From: Nostoc sp. B(2019)
Lineage (GTDB): Bacteria > Cyanobacteriota > Cyanobacteriia > Cyanobacteriales > Nostocaceae
Length of the DNA: 64,000 bases
Direction of reading: 5' to 3'
Assembly (NCBI RefSeq): GCF_010091925.1
Contig: NZ_WVID01000004.1
Location: forward strand, 244,956-308,955
How positions within the stretch are numbered: the first letter of the stretch is position 1; each line of letters starts with the position of its first letter. The position numbers and the translations under genes are program-made. The notes beneath the pieces are model-generated. The model had not been told where the DNA came from. It ran no database searches and saw only the letters and a list, made by a program, of their open reading frames with translations. Below, one piece after another: positions 46,301 through 55,876 of the stretch.

Positions 46301-47152
46301 TCATTTGACAAACTTGCTGTAAGAACCTGCTGAAGATTGATTGCACATCTGCAATATGCGTCTGTCGTTAGCACTGATCCGATTTAATTGATGATAGTCT
46401 TGCAGCGTTACCGAGTAGGCATAGGTGATTGACTCATCGTCAGCAACCCTAGGTAGTCTATTGGTTGTAGCTACTTGACTAGAACTAGCTTCATCTGGTG
46501 AACCCTTCACCGTCATTGCCAATTCTCCTGAGCGATCAAGTGTACCTTGGAAACAACTAAACTCCGATTGAGGCATATATAATGCACCTCTGACTCTGCC
46601 CTGTTGCTTCTGAAATATGATGTATCCTTGTCCAAGCTGGTTTGGTTTTGGGGATTGACCATAAAGATAAATCCCATTTTTTGCGGGAAAGTTTGCTCTG
46701 GGTAGAATTCCTGCTTCGTTGACAGATGCTTTAGGTTTTGTAACCAGCGCTACGGTTTTAGGTGCTGTTTTTCTATTTCTCGGTAAGCTTGCAGAGGCAA
46801 TATATTTAGACCGCTGTTGAGAGCGTATGGATACTTTACTGCGGACGGGAGTAGATTTCGCAAGTTTCCTCTGCTCAAACTCTGAACTCTCCCTAACTCT
46901 AGAAGCTATCTTCCGTTGACTTCTCTGCTCTCGAACTGTTCTAAGCTGCGACAACAGGGGAGTTTCGGAGCTTTTCTGAATTCGAGCAGATGAGACTTGA
47001 GAATCTGTAACTAGCAAAGTGGATGCTTTTTCTATTTGGCTACTCAACACTGGTTGAGTCTGCTTAGCCACGAAGCCGAGGGTGAGAAGTAAGCCCACAA
47101 GGGGAATTCCCAACTTAAGAGGGGGTAAAAACTGACGAATGTTGTTAAGCAC
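46301..47152 (-). CDS. Membrane-anchored basic protein, unknown
   Basis: The GTG at 47152 was chosen because AGGAG lies seven bases upstream; a TTG at 47227 would add 25 residues. The 283 residues have one transmembrane helix (IPLVGLLLTLGFVA), a long basic, Ser/Arg-rich disordered region (SSARIQKSSETPLLSQLRTV, SQRSKYIASASLP-like), and a C-terminal globular domain from about 165 (NGIYLYGQSPKPNQLGQGYI, RVRGALYMPQSEFSCFQGTL). This looks like a conserved cyanobacterial protein of unknown function. It is separated from the sigma factor gene by 600 bp. Confidence 0.65.
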   Translation of the reverse strand: MLNNIRQFLPPLKLGIPLVGLLLTLGFVAKQTQPVLSSQIEKASTLLVTDSQVSSARIQKSSETPLLSQLRTVREQRSQRKIASRVRESSEFEQRKLAKSTPVRSKVSIRSQQRSKYIASASLPRNRKTAPKTVALVTKPKASVNEAGILPRANFPAKNGIYLYGQSPKPNQLGQGYIIFQKQQGRVRGALYMPQSEFSCFQGTLDRSGELAMTVKGSPDEASSSQVATTNRLPRVADDESITYAYSVTLQDYHQLNRISANDRRILQMCNQSSAGSYSKFVK

Positions 47153-47753
47153 CCTACTTCTCCTGTTAAAAAAATAACCAAGTTCTCTAGAACTTATTTG
47201 AACCGTAACTAAGTCTTGACCGTTCAAGGCTCCGTCAATGGTTTGATTTCTATTGTCCGAAAGACAAAACTCTTGAAAGATAAAGTTTTTCTATAACTTA
47301 GGTCTATAATCTTAATCTACCATTGGTTAGATTCTTCAAACTTCCTCCAATGGATTCACCCGCTTGGGTGAGTTTAATGACAAATTAAACACTCTAAGGA
47401 GTATCTTATATTTTTTTGGGGGATTTTTAAGTTAAAGACACTACATTCCAGGTAATTAATTGCGATCGCTCAGAACTTAATATAAAAATATAAAAAAATC
47501 GCCTCCTGAATTCAGGAAGCGCATATTAGTGAACTAAAGAATTTCCGAGAAATAAATTATCCAACCTTGTAGGGAGAAGTTTGAGATGAGAAAATCTCGG
47601 CTCAGAACTTTGAAGCGTCCTGTCCGTCTTTGATTACGGGCGGGTAAAACTACCACCCCACAATAAATAGTTGGATATTTTTTATTTGGAAGTTACTAAA
47701 GAAAAGCTCAAGGGTCGAAAGCCAACCCTGAGAATTATCGGAAGCGATCGCTT
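47153..47753. other. Intergenic region with terminator and IS605-like hairpin
   Basis: No gene is visible. A terminator for the sigma factor gene lies at 47490-47522. A segment at about 47610-47665 (GAAGCGTCCTGTCCGTCTTT, then GGGCGGGT and ACTACC) resembles the right-end hairpin of IS200/IS605 elements, also seen at 53823-53873. A short hairpin (CACCC-GCTTG-GGGTG-like) lies near 47358. Confidence 0.45.
47490..47522 (-). terminator. Rho-independent terminator of the sigma factor gene
   Basis: On the minus strand CGCTTCCTGAATTCAGGAGG forms a stable hairpin followed by CGATTTTTTTA. It lies about 230 bp after the sigma factor stop. Confidence 0.7.
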
Positions 47754-48737
47754 TTAGCTAGCAACGTATTCTTTGACATTAGCGCGACGGCGACGCAGAT
47801 GAGCAAGAGCTTGATGCTCTAATTGGCGGACGCGCTCACGGCTGAGATTTAACCGCTCGCCTACTTTCGCTAAAGACAATTCGTTACCATCCTCTAAACC
47901 AAAGCGTAGAGCTAAAACTTCTCGCTGTTGGGGGGTTAGTTCCGCTAGCAGGTTGTTCAAATCTTGGCGTAAGAATTCCTGGTTGGTGTAATACTCTGGT
48001 GATGGGCCATCATCTTCCAGCATTTCTTGCAACTCAGTATCTTGGTTATCGCCAACTTTAACATCCAAAGAAACTGGTTGACGCGCCATATTCAGGTACT
48101 CGCGGATCTGGGCGGGTTCTAATTCCAGTTCTTTGGCAATTTCTGCTGGAGTGGGCGATCGCCCCAAAGTTTGCGCCAGTTCTCGCTGTACTTTTTTGAT
48201 TTTGTTCAGTTTTTCGGTAATGTGAATCGGTAGGCGAATAGTACGGCCTTGTTGGGCGATCGCGCGGGTAATCGCTTGGCGAATCCACCAATAAGCATAA
48301 GTCGAGAACTTATAACCTCTTGTTGGATCAAATTTCTCCACGCCCCGCTCTAAGCCTAGAGTTCCTTCTTGGATCAAATCCAAAAACTCCATGTTCCGCT
48401 TTTGGTACTTCTTGGCAATAGCAACCACTAAGCGCAAATTCGCTTCGATCATTTTTTGCTTTGCCCGCTTTCCCTGCGCCACCGTTTGTTTGACATCGGT
48501 TTCAGTTTGGTGAACGTTGTCAGCCCACTCTGACATACTTGGTTCACGGTGCAGTTTCTTCGCCAAAGCCTCCTTGGCGTCGATTAGCGTCATCATTTGT
48601 TGCACCTGCTTCCCATACACAATCTCTTGTTCACGGGTGAGCAGTGGTACACGACCAATTTCCCGCAGATAGGTTCTCACCATATCAGCTGTGAATTTGG
48701 TGTTTAGATTTTCGGTTTGGGTGTTAACAGTAGGCAT
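47754..48737 (-). CDS. Group 2 RNA polymerase sigma factor (RpoD/SigA family)
   Basis: The 327 residues contain region 1.2 (DMVRTYLREIGRVPLLTREQ), region 2 (NLRLVVAIAKKYQKRNMEFL, FSTYAYWWIRQAITRAIAQQ), region 3 (LPIHITEKLNKIKKVQRELA) and region 4 (ALRFGLEDGNELSLAKVGER, SRERVRQLEHQALAHLRRRR). It lacks the long N-terminal part of the primary SigA, so it is a group 2 factor of the SigB-SigE type; which one cannot be told reliably. These factors adjust transcription to nutrient, light and stress conditions. It has a terminator 230 bp downstream and a long untranslated promoter region upstream. Confidence 0.92.
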   Translation of the reverse strand: MPTVNTQTENLNTKFTADMVRTYLREIGRVPLLTREQEIVYGKQVQQMMTLIDAKEALAKKLHREPSMSEWADNVHQTETDVKQTVAQGKRAKQKMIEANLRLVVAIAKKYQKRNMEFLDLIQEGTLGLERGVEKFDPTRGYKFSTYAYWWIRQAITRAIAQQGRTIRLPIHITEKLNKIKKVQRELAQTLGRSPTPAEIAKELELEPAQIREYLNMARQPVSLDVKVGDNQDTELQEMLEDDGPSPEYYTNQEFLRQDLNNLLAELTPQQREVLALRFGLEDGNELSLAKVGERLNLSRERVRQLEHQALAHLRRRRANVKEYVAS

Positions 48738-49351
48738 TGGTACGTTGTCCTCTACTCCGTAAACACAATGAATATTTTCTTACTAAGGTTTTCTTGCTAA
48801 GTGGATTGGGAAAGGTAGTGCTTATATCACGGAACATAGGGAGCTACCAAAAGCAATCAGTTAATACAGCCGTTGTCGAGACGGTACGCCCCTGCGATAG
48901 GTTCCCCTACCTTCCCTAAATTTTTGAGTTTTTTAGAAGCACGCTGGGTTGTGTTTGAGAATTCTTCATTTGGACAGTCACTAGCGGCGACCGATAAATG
49001 CGAAGTCAGTATGAGTTCTACTTAGCTCTATATTACGACAAATCACGGGAATAGTAAAGTAGCTTAAATAAAGCTTTCAATTATAATCCGAAATTGTGCG
49101 GTTGCCAAAAAATAAAAATTCCTTGAGTACGCTTGTATATCTATAGTGACGCCAAAACCCCCTGTTCTGTTGCCAGTAATTAGCCGGATAACCGAACTTT
49201 ATTGGCTGTGCTAATGGGGGGATGTTACGAATTTGTCAATTGTCATTAGTCATTGGTCAATCGTCAATTAGTCATTAGTCATTAGCACATCGGTTCTGAC
49301 GTAGATGTGTCAGCTGCTTCCCACAGCCTAGAACAAAAGACAAATGACTCT
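48738..49351. other. Intergenic region with heptamer repeats
   Basis: No gene is supported here. It holds the promoter of the sigma factor gene. At 49236-49290 ATTAGTC heptamers (GTCATTAGTCATTGGTCAAT and AGTCATTAGTCATTAGC) form an STRR cluster next to the end of the HerA-like gene. Confidence 0.5.
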
Positions 49352-51082
49352 TTAAAAACCAAGATCAGCTTTAGCTAGTTCCGCAGCGGCAAATACTTCT
49401 GTGTCAGTCTTTTCTTCCCAGGCTGTATCACCAATTTCGGCGTAGAAAGTTGCATCGTAAGGACGCGTACGTACTACTACTGGCATGGGAACAGCGTGAC
49501 CCAAAATTAAGGCTTGTTGCTTAGAGTCTAACTTTGCTAACACCGATCGCAGAGCGCCACCACCAGACACACCTGTAAAAATCGCTTCAATGTCTTTTTC
49601 ATCATTGAGCAAAGCGGTGATGCGAGTACCAATCTGGGACATAACTTCATTATCTATCCCCGATGGGCGTTGATCAACCACTAATAGTGTTACGAAATAT
49701 TTCCGCAGTTCCCTGGCGATAGTACCAAAGATTGTACTTTGTACTATTGCTGGGTCAAGGAAACGGTGCGCCTCCTCAATAGTAATCATTAGTGGTGTTG
49801 GGCGATCACAGGGATTTTTGCTTTGCAGGAACTTATCTGCCTTCTTGACGTAATGCTCATGAATCCGTCTGGTGATCATATTAGTCACCAACATATAAGA
49901 GAGCATATTGGATTGGGAACCGAATTCTATCACAACATTCTTCCCAGCTTCCAGACATTGCACAATTTTACTAATATAATTCTGGGGACAAACTGCACGC
50001 ATATACTTCAAGCTGTCCATCCGCAAGAGTTTGCGCTGTAATGCCATAATCGAGCCTTTATGTCCCCGCTTCTCGTCACAGAACATCTCGATTTCTTCAT
50101 TAGTCATGTTTAGCAACTGGACAATCCAAGACTTGCCAAACTCGCTATACAGAATATTAGCGTTATCCAGGGCTGCATCTGAGAGTCCTAAATCTCGACT
50201 ACATAACTTAATATCTTCAACTTCAATTTGCTCGTAGCTAAGATACAGTTCTTGAGCATCGCGCACACCCCGGCGCTTTGTTGATTCAGGATCGAGGGTG
50301 TAGACTTCGACTTTACCAGGAAACAGTTGCTTTAAACCTTTAACAGTATTAACGTTCTTACCTTCTGCAACTGCTTCCCAGCCATATTCAGAGTGCATAT
50401 CAAAAATCAAGTTCACCGCCGCATTTTTGCGGATGACACCAGCTAAAAGTAAGCGTGTCAAAAAGGATTTACCAGTACCAGACTTACCAAAAACCCCATT
50501 ACTACGTTCAACAAAGCGGTTTAAATCGATGCACACTGGTACATCCATATCCAAAGGCTTACCAATGGAAAAGTTCCGCCTTTGGGGGTCATCTTCCCAG
50601 CCAAATACTCGGCGAAAATCGTCTTCACTAGCTTCGTAAACTTGACTAAAGTGGCTAGGAATAGTTTTAACGGGTAACAATTCCATCGTAGTACTGGTTT
50701 GTGGCACAAATGAAGCCAATCCCGTCGTCGATGGGACGAAGGGATTTGCAGATTTGCCATTTGTGGGTGAGAAAGATTCTTCAGCTTCGGGAGTGAACAT
50801 CAACATCGGCGCGAGATTGACTGTACCGTAAGTACCACTCCCGGCTAAGACATCTCGTAAAAAAGTGTCTTCCCAACTGGGAGGATTAGCAATAATTCGC
50901 GCGTTAGCAGCTCCCAGCGCTACATCTGTCAGCATACAGAAAAAACGCGATCGCACCCCTTGTACTACGAGAAATTTACCCACCCGCATATCTTCAACAG
51001 AAATATCAGGGTGTAATCGTACTTCTAACCCTCCCGTCAGAGAACCTTGTGTTACCGAACCTAATGGCTGTCCCGAATTCAT
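49352..51082 (-). CDS. HerA-like (DUF87) ATPase
   Basis: The 576-residue protein has a beta-barrel HAS domain (about 20-120; DISVEDMRVGKFLVVQGV) and a FtsK/HerA-type RecA core: GVFGKSGTGKSFLTRLLLAG (Walker A), LIFDMHSEYGWEA, LMITIEEAHRFLDP (Walker B with catalytic Glu), and VTLLVVDQRPSGIDNEVMSQ with the arginine-containing sensor. HerA proteins form hexameric DNA pumps; archaeal ones work with the NurA nuclease in DNA end resection. No NurA-like gene is adjacent, and cyanobacterial copies are chromosomal and widespread, so a housekeeping DNA role is more likely than defence. Confidence 0.85.
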   Translation of the reverse strand: MNSGQPLGSVTQGSLTGGLEVRLHPDISVEDMRVGKFLVVQGVRSRFFCMLTDVALGAANARIIANPPSWEDTFLRDVLAGSGTYGTVNLAPMLMFTPEAEESFSPTNGKSANPFVPSTTGLASFVPQTSTTMELLPVKTIPSHFSQVYEASEDDFRRVFGWEDDPQRRNFSIGKPLDMDVPVCIDLNRFVERSNGVFGKSGTGKSFLTRLLLAGVIRKNAAVNLIFDMHSEYGWEAVAEGKNVNTVKGLKQLFPGKVEVYTLDPESTKRRGVRDAQELYLSYEQIEVEDIKLCSRDLGLSDAALDNANILYSEFGKSWIVQLLNMTNEEIEMFCDEKRGHKGSIMALQRKLLRMDSLKYMRAVCPQNYISKIVQCLEAGKNVVIEFGSQSNMLSYMLVTNMITRRIHEHYVKKADKFLQSKNPCDRPTPLMITIEEAHRFLDPAIVQSTIFGTIARELRKYFVTLLVVDQRPSGIDNEVMSQIGTRITALLNDEKDIEAIFTGVSGGGALRSVLAKLDSKQQALILGHAVPMPVVVRTRPYDATFYAEIGDTAWEEKTDTEVFAAAELAKADLGF

Positions 51083-51159
51083 TTGATTAATTACATCGTT
51101 GTTAGTGCGCTATCTTACGTTGAATTCTAGTTGGATAGTGCGAAATTTGTTAATTGGTT

Positions 51160-51257
51160 ATTTGTCAAGGGTCAAGAGTCAAGGGTCAAGAGTTAATAGT
51201 TTTCTTATTGTCCCCTCTGCTCCCCTGCTCCCCTGCTCCCCTGCTCCCCAGTCCCCA
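51160..51257. repeat. Short tandem repeats (GGTCAAGAGT and TCCCCTGC units)
   Basis: AAGGGTCAAGAGTCAAGGGT is followed by repeated CCCCTGCTC heptamer-like units up to 51255. These are STRR sequences as at 11221-11290, filling the gap between the HerA-like and GST genes. Confidence 0.75.
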
Positions 51258-51262
51258 TTACA

Positions 51263-52057
51263 TTAGTCAATCTGAATCGAAGTCGGCGCACTCCCCGATG
51301 GTGGGGTAGTCATGATTAATGGTTTGCGAAATTGGGCATAGAGGCGATCGCGCCAGGCAAAGAATGGTTCATAATCAGGATTCTCCGCAAATATTGGCAC
51401 TCCTTTACCTCTAATAGATGCTGGTAAATCTAGATAGGGGCCGCTGGGGAACTTTAATAATATCGATAAACCTGCTACAGTCAAGTCAGCTAAAGTAGGT
51501 TCATCTCCTGTTAAATAAGGACTATCTGCTAGCAGTAAAGTCAGTGCGTCTAAGTCTTGCTTCAAATCCGCGATCGCTGACTTGATCACATCTGGGCTGT
51601 AACCTACTCCAAAACCCAAAACTGTCAGTAAGTCACTGGGTACTCCTTCAACTAAACTTTTGAGTACATCTGGTACGGAGGTGGGTAATAGAGACTTACG
51701 GAAATTTTGATCTTGACTAATGGCAGAAAACAGGGCTTTGCGACTTTTGAGTCCGAGCGATTCATCTGCCCATTCTTCGAGCAATAAGGTTACACCCCGT
51801 TTTTTGGGGTCTTGCGGTAACAGTGGGCGCTCAGGATATTCTAAATCTAAATACTTGGCGATCGCTGTTGAGTCAGCAATATATTTATTCCTGTCCTTCA
51901 ACACTGGTACTTGTTTTTGACCAGTCAATCGGAACAATTCTACCTGTCCAATCCCAGGCGTCACCTCGATTTTGCGGTAATCTAGCCCTTTATAATCTAA
52001 AATCAAGCGTACTTTTTCTGAGTATTGAGATAGTTCCCATTGGTATAATTCCAGCAT
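51263..52057 (-). CDS. Glutathione S-transferase family protein
   Basis: The 264 residues have a thioredoxin-like N-terminal GST domain (MLELYQWELSQYSEKVRLIL, QKQVPVLKDRNKYIADSTAI with the cis-Pro and the Ser that binds glutathione) and an all-helical C-terminal domain (about 90-225; LADSPYLTGDEPTLADLTVA). Length and layout are normal for the cyanobacterial single-subunit GST. Substrate is unknown. The protein is cytosolic and the gene stands alone. Confidence 0.88.
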   Translation of the reverse strand: MLELYQWELSQYSEKVRLILDYKGLDYRKIEVTPGIGQVELFRLTGQKQVPVLKDRNKYIADSTAIAKYLDLEYPERPLLPQDPKKRGVTLLLEEWADESLGLKSRKALFSAISQDQNFRKSLLPTSVPDVLKSLVEGVPSDLLTVLGFGVGYSPDVIKSAIADLKQDLDALTLLLADSPYLTGDEPTLADLTVAGLSILLKFPSGPYLDLPASIRGKGVPIFAENPDYEPFFAWRDRLYAQFRKPLIMTTPPSGSAPTSIQID

Positions 52058-52816
52058 ATTGTATACCTTGTAACTCGTTACTTTATTGACTTTATAATTC
52101 TACATAATTCTATCTTTAGTTAAGGTGATTTTTATTGGTCTGAATTGCTCAATTTCCCATCCAAGCAACATTAGAACTAAATTTTTGCTTGAGTTATGGC
52201 GAATTACTGATTTACAAAAATCCTCTTTTCTGATTTAGCAAAACATCAAATAATTAAATGATTTAATTCAGTATACATAAATAAATCTAACCTCAGATTC
52301 TTCAACCTCTTCAGTAGTTATTTTATGTTGCTAGACTACTTATGATATTAGGTAGTTAATTTATTGTTTTTCTTAAGCCATTGAAGAGTAGCTTCAGCAT
52401 ATAGCCTTTTAATACAAAGAATTCAAGCTTTTGAAATTAGCTATATAACACGTACTTTAGTGTATATTAAATCACGTTTGACAGACGGTTTTTCTGAGAT
52501 TATTGTAAACTCTGACTTTTATAGATGTAAGATTTTCGCACTATCTGAAAATTTGCATTCCGCTTAGTGAGGTTTTGGAACTATTTTTAGTGCGATCGCT
52601 CAATAAGTAAAGGAAGAAAATCTGCTCTATTCACATAACCTAAATGCCAAATATAACTAATGCATATCAGCATGAGCAAATTTGGATATTAAGTTTTACC
52701 AGCACAAACTATTTTTGTGAAAAAAATTTTACTTCCCTCTAAGGTTAGATTTTATGCATAGCAAAATGTTATAAATCTTTATGTAACCTGTGGAAAAACG
52801 AAGACAAATAAAATTT
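52058..52816. other. Long intergenic region upstream of the fasciclin gene
   Basis: About 760 bp of AT-rich DNA without a supportable gene. It holds the promoters of the GST (leftward) and fasciclin (rightward) genes. A GTG at 52790 could start the fasciclin gene nine codons earlier but has no ribosome site. Confidence 0.4.
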
Positions 52817-53641
52817 ATGAAGGCAAATTACAGCAAATTACTGACCACTTTGGCAGGCATAGCCGGATTAACTAGTGCCAGTCTCCTTCTTACTTTACCA
52901 TCTGGAGCAAAAGAGGTACTAAATCCTCAGCCCAGTGTTTTCAACGAGACTCCCCATAACCGTGAGCAAAACCTACAAGCAAATGCTCAATACACACCTG
53001 GTGAAGCTCCTTCAGAAATAGAAAAAGATAATGCCAAACCCAAGAAAAAGAAGCAAGTGGCACAGAGCGGAGGTGTGCTAAATCCTAGACCAAGTATTTT
53101 CGATGAGCCTCCCTATAGACGTAGCACCACTCCCACGCCTGGTGAACCTGCACCCCTAACTCCACCACCAGCAGAAGCACCACCGACTACAACTCCACCA
53201 GCCCCAGGCACAAGTACCACTCAAGACAAAAATTTGTTAGCATTAGCTGAGTCAAATAGCTCCTTTACAACCTTAACCAAAGCTTTAAAAGCAGCCGGAT
53301 TGACAGAAGCTTTGCAAGGTAAAGATAACTTGACTATTTTCGCACCTACTGACGCAGCCTTTGCCAAATTGCCACAAGACGCTGTGCGAGATTTATTGAA
53401 GCCAGAGAATAAAGAAGTATTGCTTAAACTCTTAACTTACCACGTGGTACCTGGTAAAGTACTATCCACCGATTTAAAATCTGGCGAAGTCAAAAGCCTT
53501 GAAGGTGGCGCGATCAGCGTCAAGGTTGATCCTGCTGTTGGTGTAACTGTCAATGATGCTAGAGTAACTCAAGCAGATATCACAGGTAGTAACGGCGTAA
53601 TCCATGCAATTGATCAGGTGATTCTGCCTCCTGACTTGTAG
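52817..53641 (+). CDS. Exported fasciclin-domain protein
   Basis: The 274 residues have a signal peptide (LLTTLAGIAGLTSASLLL, ending near SGAKE), a proline-rich low-complexity region with two copies of a VLNPxPSxF motif (VLNPQPSVFNETP, VLNPRPSIFDEPP), and a C-terminal fasciclin (FAS1) domain from about 145: NLLALAESNSSFTTLTKALK, NLTIFAPTDAAFAKLPQDAV, LLTYHVVPGKVLSTDL, and NGVIHAIDQVILPPDL. Fasciclin domains mediate adhesion at the cell surface. The tandem motif suggests a disordered stalk. A terminator follows. Confidence 0.9.
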   Translation: MKANYSKLLTTLAGIAGLTSASLLLTLPSGAKEVLNPQPSVFNETPHNREQNLQANAQYTPGEAPSEIEKDNAKPKKKKQVAQSGGVLNPRPSIFDEPPYRRSTTPTPGEPAPLTPPPAEAPPTTTPPAPGTSTTQDKNLLALAESNSSFTTLTKALKAAGLTEALQGKDNLTIFAPTDAAFAKLPQDAVRDLLKPENKEVLLKLLTYHVVPGKVLSTDLKSGEVKSLEGGAISVKVDPAVGVTVNDARVTQADITGSNGVIHAIDQVILPPDL

Positions 53642-53703
53642 TTTATAGACAGGTAAAACTTGTAACATAACCAACTTCAGATAAAGTGTTCACAAGAAAT
53701 AAC

Positions 53704-53739
53704 CCCGTTGAGATGTTGACTTTAGACGGGATTTTTTTG
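53704..53739 (+). terminator. Terminator of the fasciclin gene
   Basis: CCCGT and ACGGG flank a 17-nt loop, followed by ATTTTTTTG, about 63 bp after the stop. The stem is short, so moderate confidence. Confidence 0.6.
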
Positions 53740-53822
53740 TAATACTGGAACTAGCCTCAATAAACGTGGATCGGGTAGCTCTACTTCTACTCACTGCGGT
53801 GGGTTTAAGCAACTATCTGAGA

Positions 53823-53873
53823 TGAAGCGTCAGAAACCTCGTCCATCTTCTTAGATGGGCGGGGTAGTTCATG
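53823..53873 (+). repeat. IS200/IS605-type right-end hairpin without a transposase
   Basis: GAAGCGTCAGAAACCT is followed by a hairpin (CGTCCATCT-TCTT-AGATGGGCG) and GGTAGTTCAT. This order, GAAGCGTCAGAA, GC-rich stem, GTAGTTCA, is that of right ends and TnpB-guide regions of cyanobacterial IS200/IS605 elements. No tnpB remains beside it. Similar segments lie at about 47610 and 55899. The rest of 53642-54414 has no intact gene. Confidence 0.4.
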
Positions 53874-53996
53874 AAAGTTTAACAGTCAACTATGCTATGA
53901 TGATATTGTCGAGAAATATTTTCGGTCATGTGACTGAATTGTATAGACGCCTCTCCGAATCTAAATCTCTACACTCTTTGATTCTAGGGGTATTCT

Positions 53997-54075
53997 ATGT
54001 CAAATTATATTGGTAATTTATCTAATGAAGTCGAATGAAGTCAAAGATTATGACCTCAAGCGTGTCTTTTTTGAG
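53997..54075 (+). pseudogene. RNA-binding protein (RRM, Rbp type) N-terminal fragment
   Basis: The ATG opens MSNYIGNLSNEV, then a stop; the next frame continues VKDYDLKRVFFE. Together these match the start of cyanobacterial Rbp proteins (M-S-x-Y-x-GNLS-x-EV then DLKRVF). The cause is a 10-bp tandem duplication (AATGAAGTCG/AATGAAGTCA) that shifts the frame. After about 54075 the similarity ends, so only the first strand and helix of the RRM remain. The upstream DNA may also be a leftover of the rbp leader. Confidence 0.6.
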
Positions 54076-54414
54076 TTGAGACTTTTGCAAGAGACTCCAT
54101 GAGCAGCGCTCACAAGGAAGGATGAAAGTAGACTTTCAAGGCAGGTTAAATCTATCTTTTAATTTATAAAAAGAGCAATTCTAGTACAATATCTTCCAAC
54201 CAGATTCGGATTAATCCAATTATTGAAAATAACATCAATAATTGAGGTTAAAAGCTAGCTTCTCACTTTGCAAAAAATTGAAATCTTTAGTTAACCGAAT
54301 AGTGTTGGAATATTTTCTACAAACTGATACATCTTACTGTCAAAAACAGTCGGAAAAAACTGACAGTAAAATTATGTCGCAAATGCAGATAGCATACACA
54401 TACTGCTTGAAAAT

Positions 54415-54843
54415 ATGGCAAACACTATAATTACCCGTCCTGAGTCCCTTTCGGAAGATTGCTTCTTTACTTACGCGATTGGGACTGAATTACATGATAG
54501 TAATTCTACCGCTCAATATTTACGCAGAATCAGGAAAGAAGATAAACCTTATATTGATATAGCGGTTTCCCCTAGACCTGGCTATCGGTTTGAGGTTTGC
54601 CTTATCCCAGTAGAAGGTTTCGCTCAAGAAAGAATATTGACAAAAGATGGATTTGCCAAAGCTTTAGGGGTTATTTGTGCCGTATCTAACAAAGCTAGAA
54701 AACGATTTCCTTCAGGGAACGGACAAGATATTGTCCGATGCCAATTTAGTAACTTAGCTGATGCGGTAGCTGTAGCAAATAGGTTGTCCGCGTTACCCTC
54801 CAATATGTATGAAACTATCTCCAAGGTTCCATCTGTCTTGTGA
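54415..54843 (+). CDS. Conserved-looking cytosolic protein, unknown
   Basis: The 142-residue product starts MANTIITRPESLSEDCFFTY and has a central beta-rich part (YIDIAVSPRPGYRFEVCLIP) with a helical end (CQFSNLADAVAVANRLSALP). It has no signal or membrane segment. Codon use and composition look like a real gene. I do not recognise the family. The region before it is a decayed rbp fragment; DUF3134 follows in the same direction 155 bp away. Confidence 0.6.
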   Translation: MANTIITRPESLSEDCFFTYAIGTELHDSNSTAQYLRRIRKEDKPYIDIAVSPRPGYRFEVCLIPVEGFAQERILTKDGFAKALGVICAVSNKARKRFPSGNGQDIVRCQFSNLADAVAVANRLSALPSNMYETISKVPSVL

Positions 54844-54998
54844 AAAAATAAATGGTTCGTATTCCATCTGAATCCAAGCAGCGGTCTTCGCTGATAGTTC
54901 TCAAAAAGTATGCGTTTTAGTTATTAAGGATTTTAGCAAAGCGCATATAATTCTCCTGTTTTGACATGATGACCCCTAATTCAAAGTGAGTTTTTTTT

Positions 54999-55232
54999 AT
55001 GACTAACGGCCCTTTGCGTGAAGAACCTCGTAACCAACGAGCTACTGTAATTCGTACAAGTAATGAGTTTGTTCTCTTAGAATGGCTAAAATCAACTGGT
55101 CGTTTAATAGAGCGAGAACCCCAAGAATCTGAGCATCTAAATGAAGTAGAAGAAATTTCAGAGATGATCGATCTGGATGATATTCCTTACGATCATGATG
55201 ATGACGATGTTGAAATGGACTTAGAAGCTTAG
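54999..55232 (+). CDS. DUF3134 protein
   Basis: The 77-residue acidic protein starts MTNGPLREEPRNQRATVIR and has LLEWLKSTGRLIEREPQESE and a run of aspartates near the end (IPYDHDDDDVEMDLEA). This is the usual form of DUF3134, a small family in cyanobacteria. Function unknown. Confidence 0.8.
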   Translation: MTNGPLREEPRNQRATVIRTSNEFVLLEWLKSTGRLIEREPQESEHLNEVEEISEMIDLDDIPYDHDDDDVEMDLEA

Positions 55233-55359
55233 CAAATTCAGATGATTGTGGGTTAGGCTTCAGCGCTCATGCTAATAAACACAATTGACCTTGCAGTAAA
55301 GCGTTGTCTTAGACTAGGGCATTGTGGAGAATTTTTCAAATTTGATAATCTAATGCAAC

Positions 55360-55829
55360 TTAAACTCTGCCACAGCGTTGATTTGCAGGTAAAGCTTCCA
55401 GCATCTTTTGAGGATGGGGTAAGTTAAGGTTCTCTTCATTAGCTCTATAAATTGGCTGCGGCTACGTCCGACAAACCGGGGATTCCAGTGCTTTTCTTCA
55501 CCAATGGTGGATATTGTCTGCCCCTGGTAGTCGTGACCAAGATATACTAAGGTATCATCCGGTAAAGTGAATAGCTTTTGAGTAACAGCATCATACAGTA
55601 ATCTGGCATCACCGTTTTGGAAGTCGGTACGACCACAGTCCCGGATAAATGGCGCATCTCCAGTTAACAGGTGAGTGCCGTTGACTAAGTAAGCGATGTG
55701 ACTGTTGGTATCATCAGAGATAGCGATCGCCAAAATCTCTACGCTCCTCAATTACAACTTGTTTCCATCTTCAATATAGCGGTCTGCACAACTAGCCTCA
55801 GCATTCTCAGGCAGAATACCCAATTATGA
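55360..55829 (-). pseudogene. MBL-fold persulfide-dioxygenase-like pseudogene
   Basis: The minus strand, in one frame, reads PENAEASCADRYIEDGNKL, stop, LRSVEILAIAISDDTNSHIA, YLVNGTHLLTGDAPFIRDCG, RTDFQNGDARLLYDAVTQKL, FTLPDDTLVYLGHDYQGQTI. This is the C-terminal half of an ETHE1/Blh-type enzyme, which oxidises glutathione persulfide with an Fe centre. The expected TPGHTNSH metal motif has become SDDTNSH. A one-base shift after ELMKR hides the normal tail (NLNLPHPQKMLEALPANQRC, GRV, stop at 55360). The N-terminal half is absent. So the gene is dead by truncation, nonsense, frameshift and loss of a metal ligand. Confidence 0.8.
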
Positions 55830-55876
55830 GTACGCAGTCAGTTAACGCTTCATAGCTACTACTTTTATAGTCTTGA

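Noticed and set aside
49352..51082. HerA-like ATPase as part of an anti-phage system
   Set aside because: No NurA, SIR2 or other defence gene is adjacent, and the gene sits between housekeeping genes; a defence role has no support in this window.
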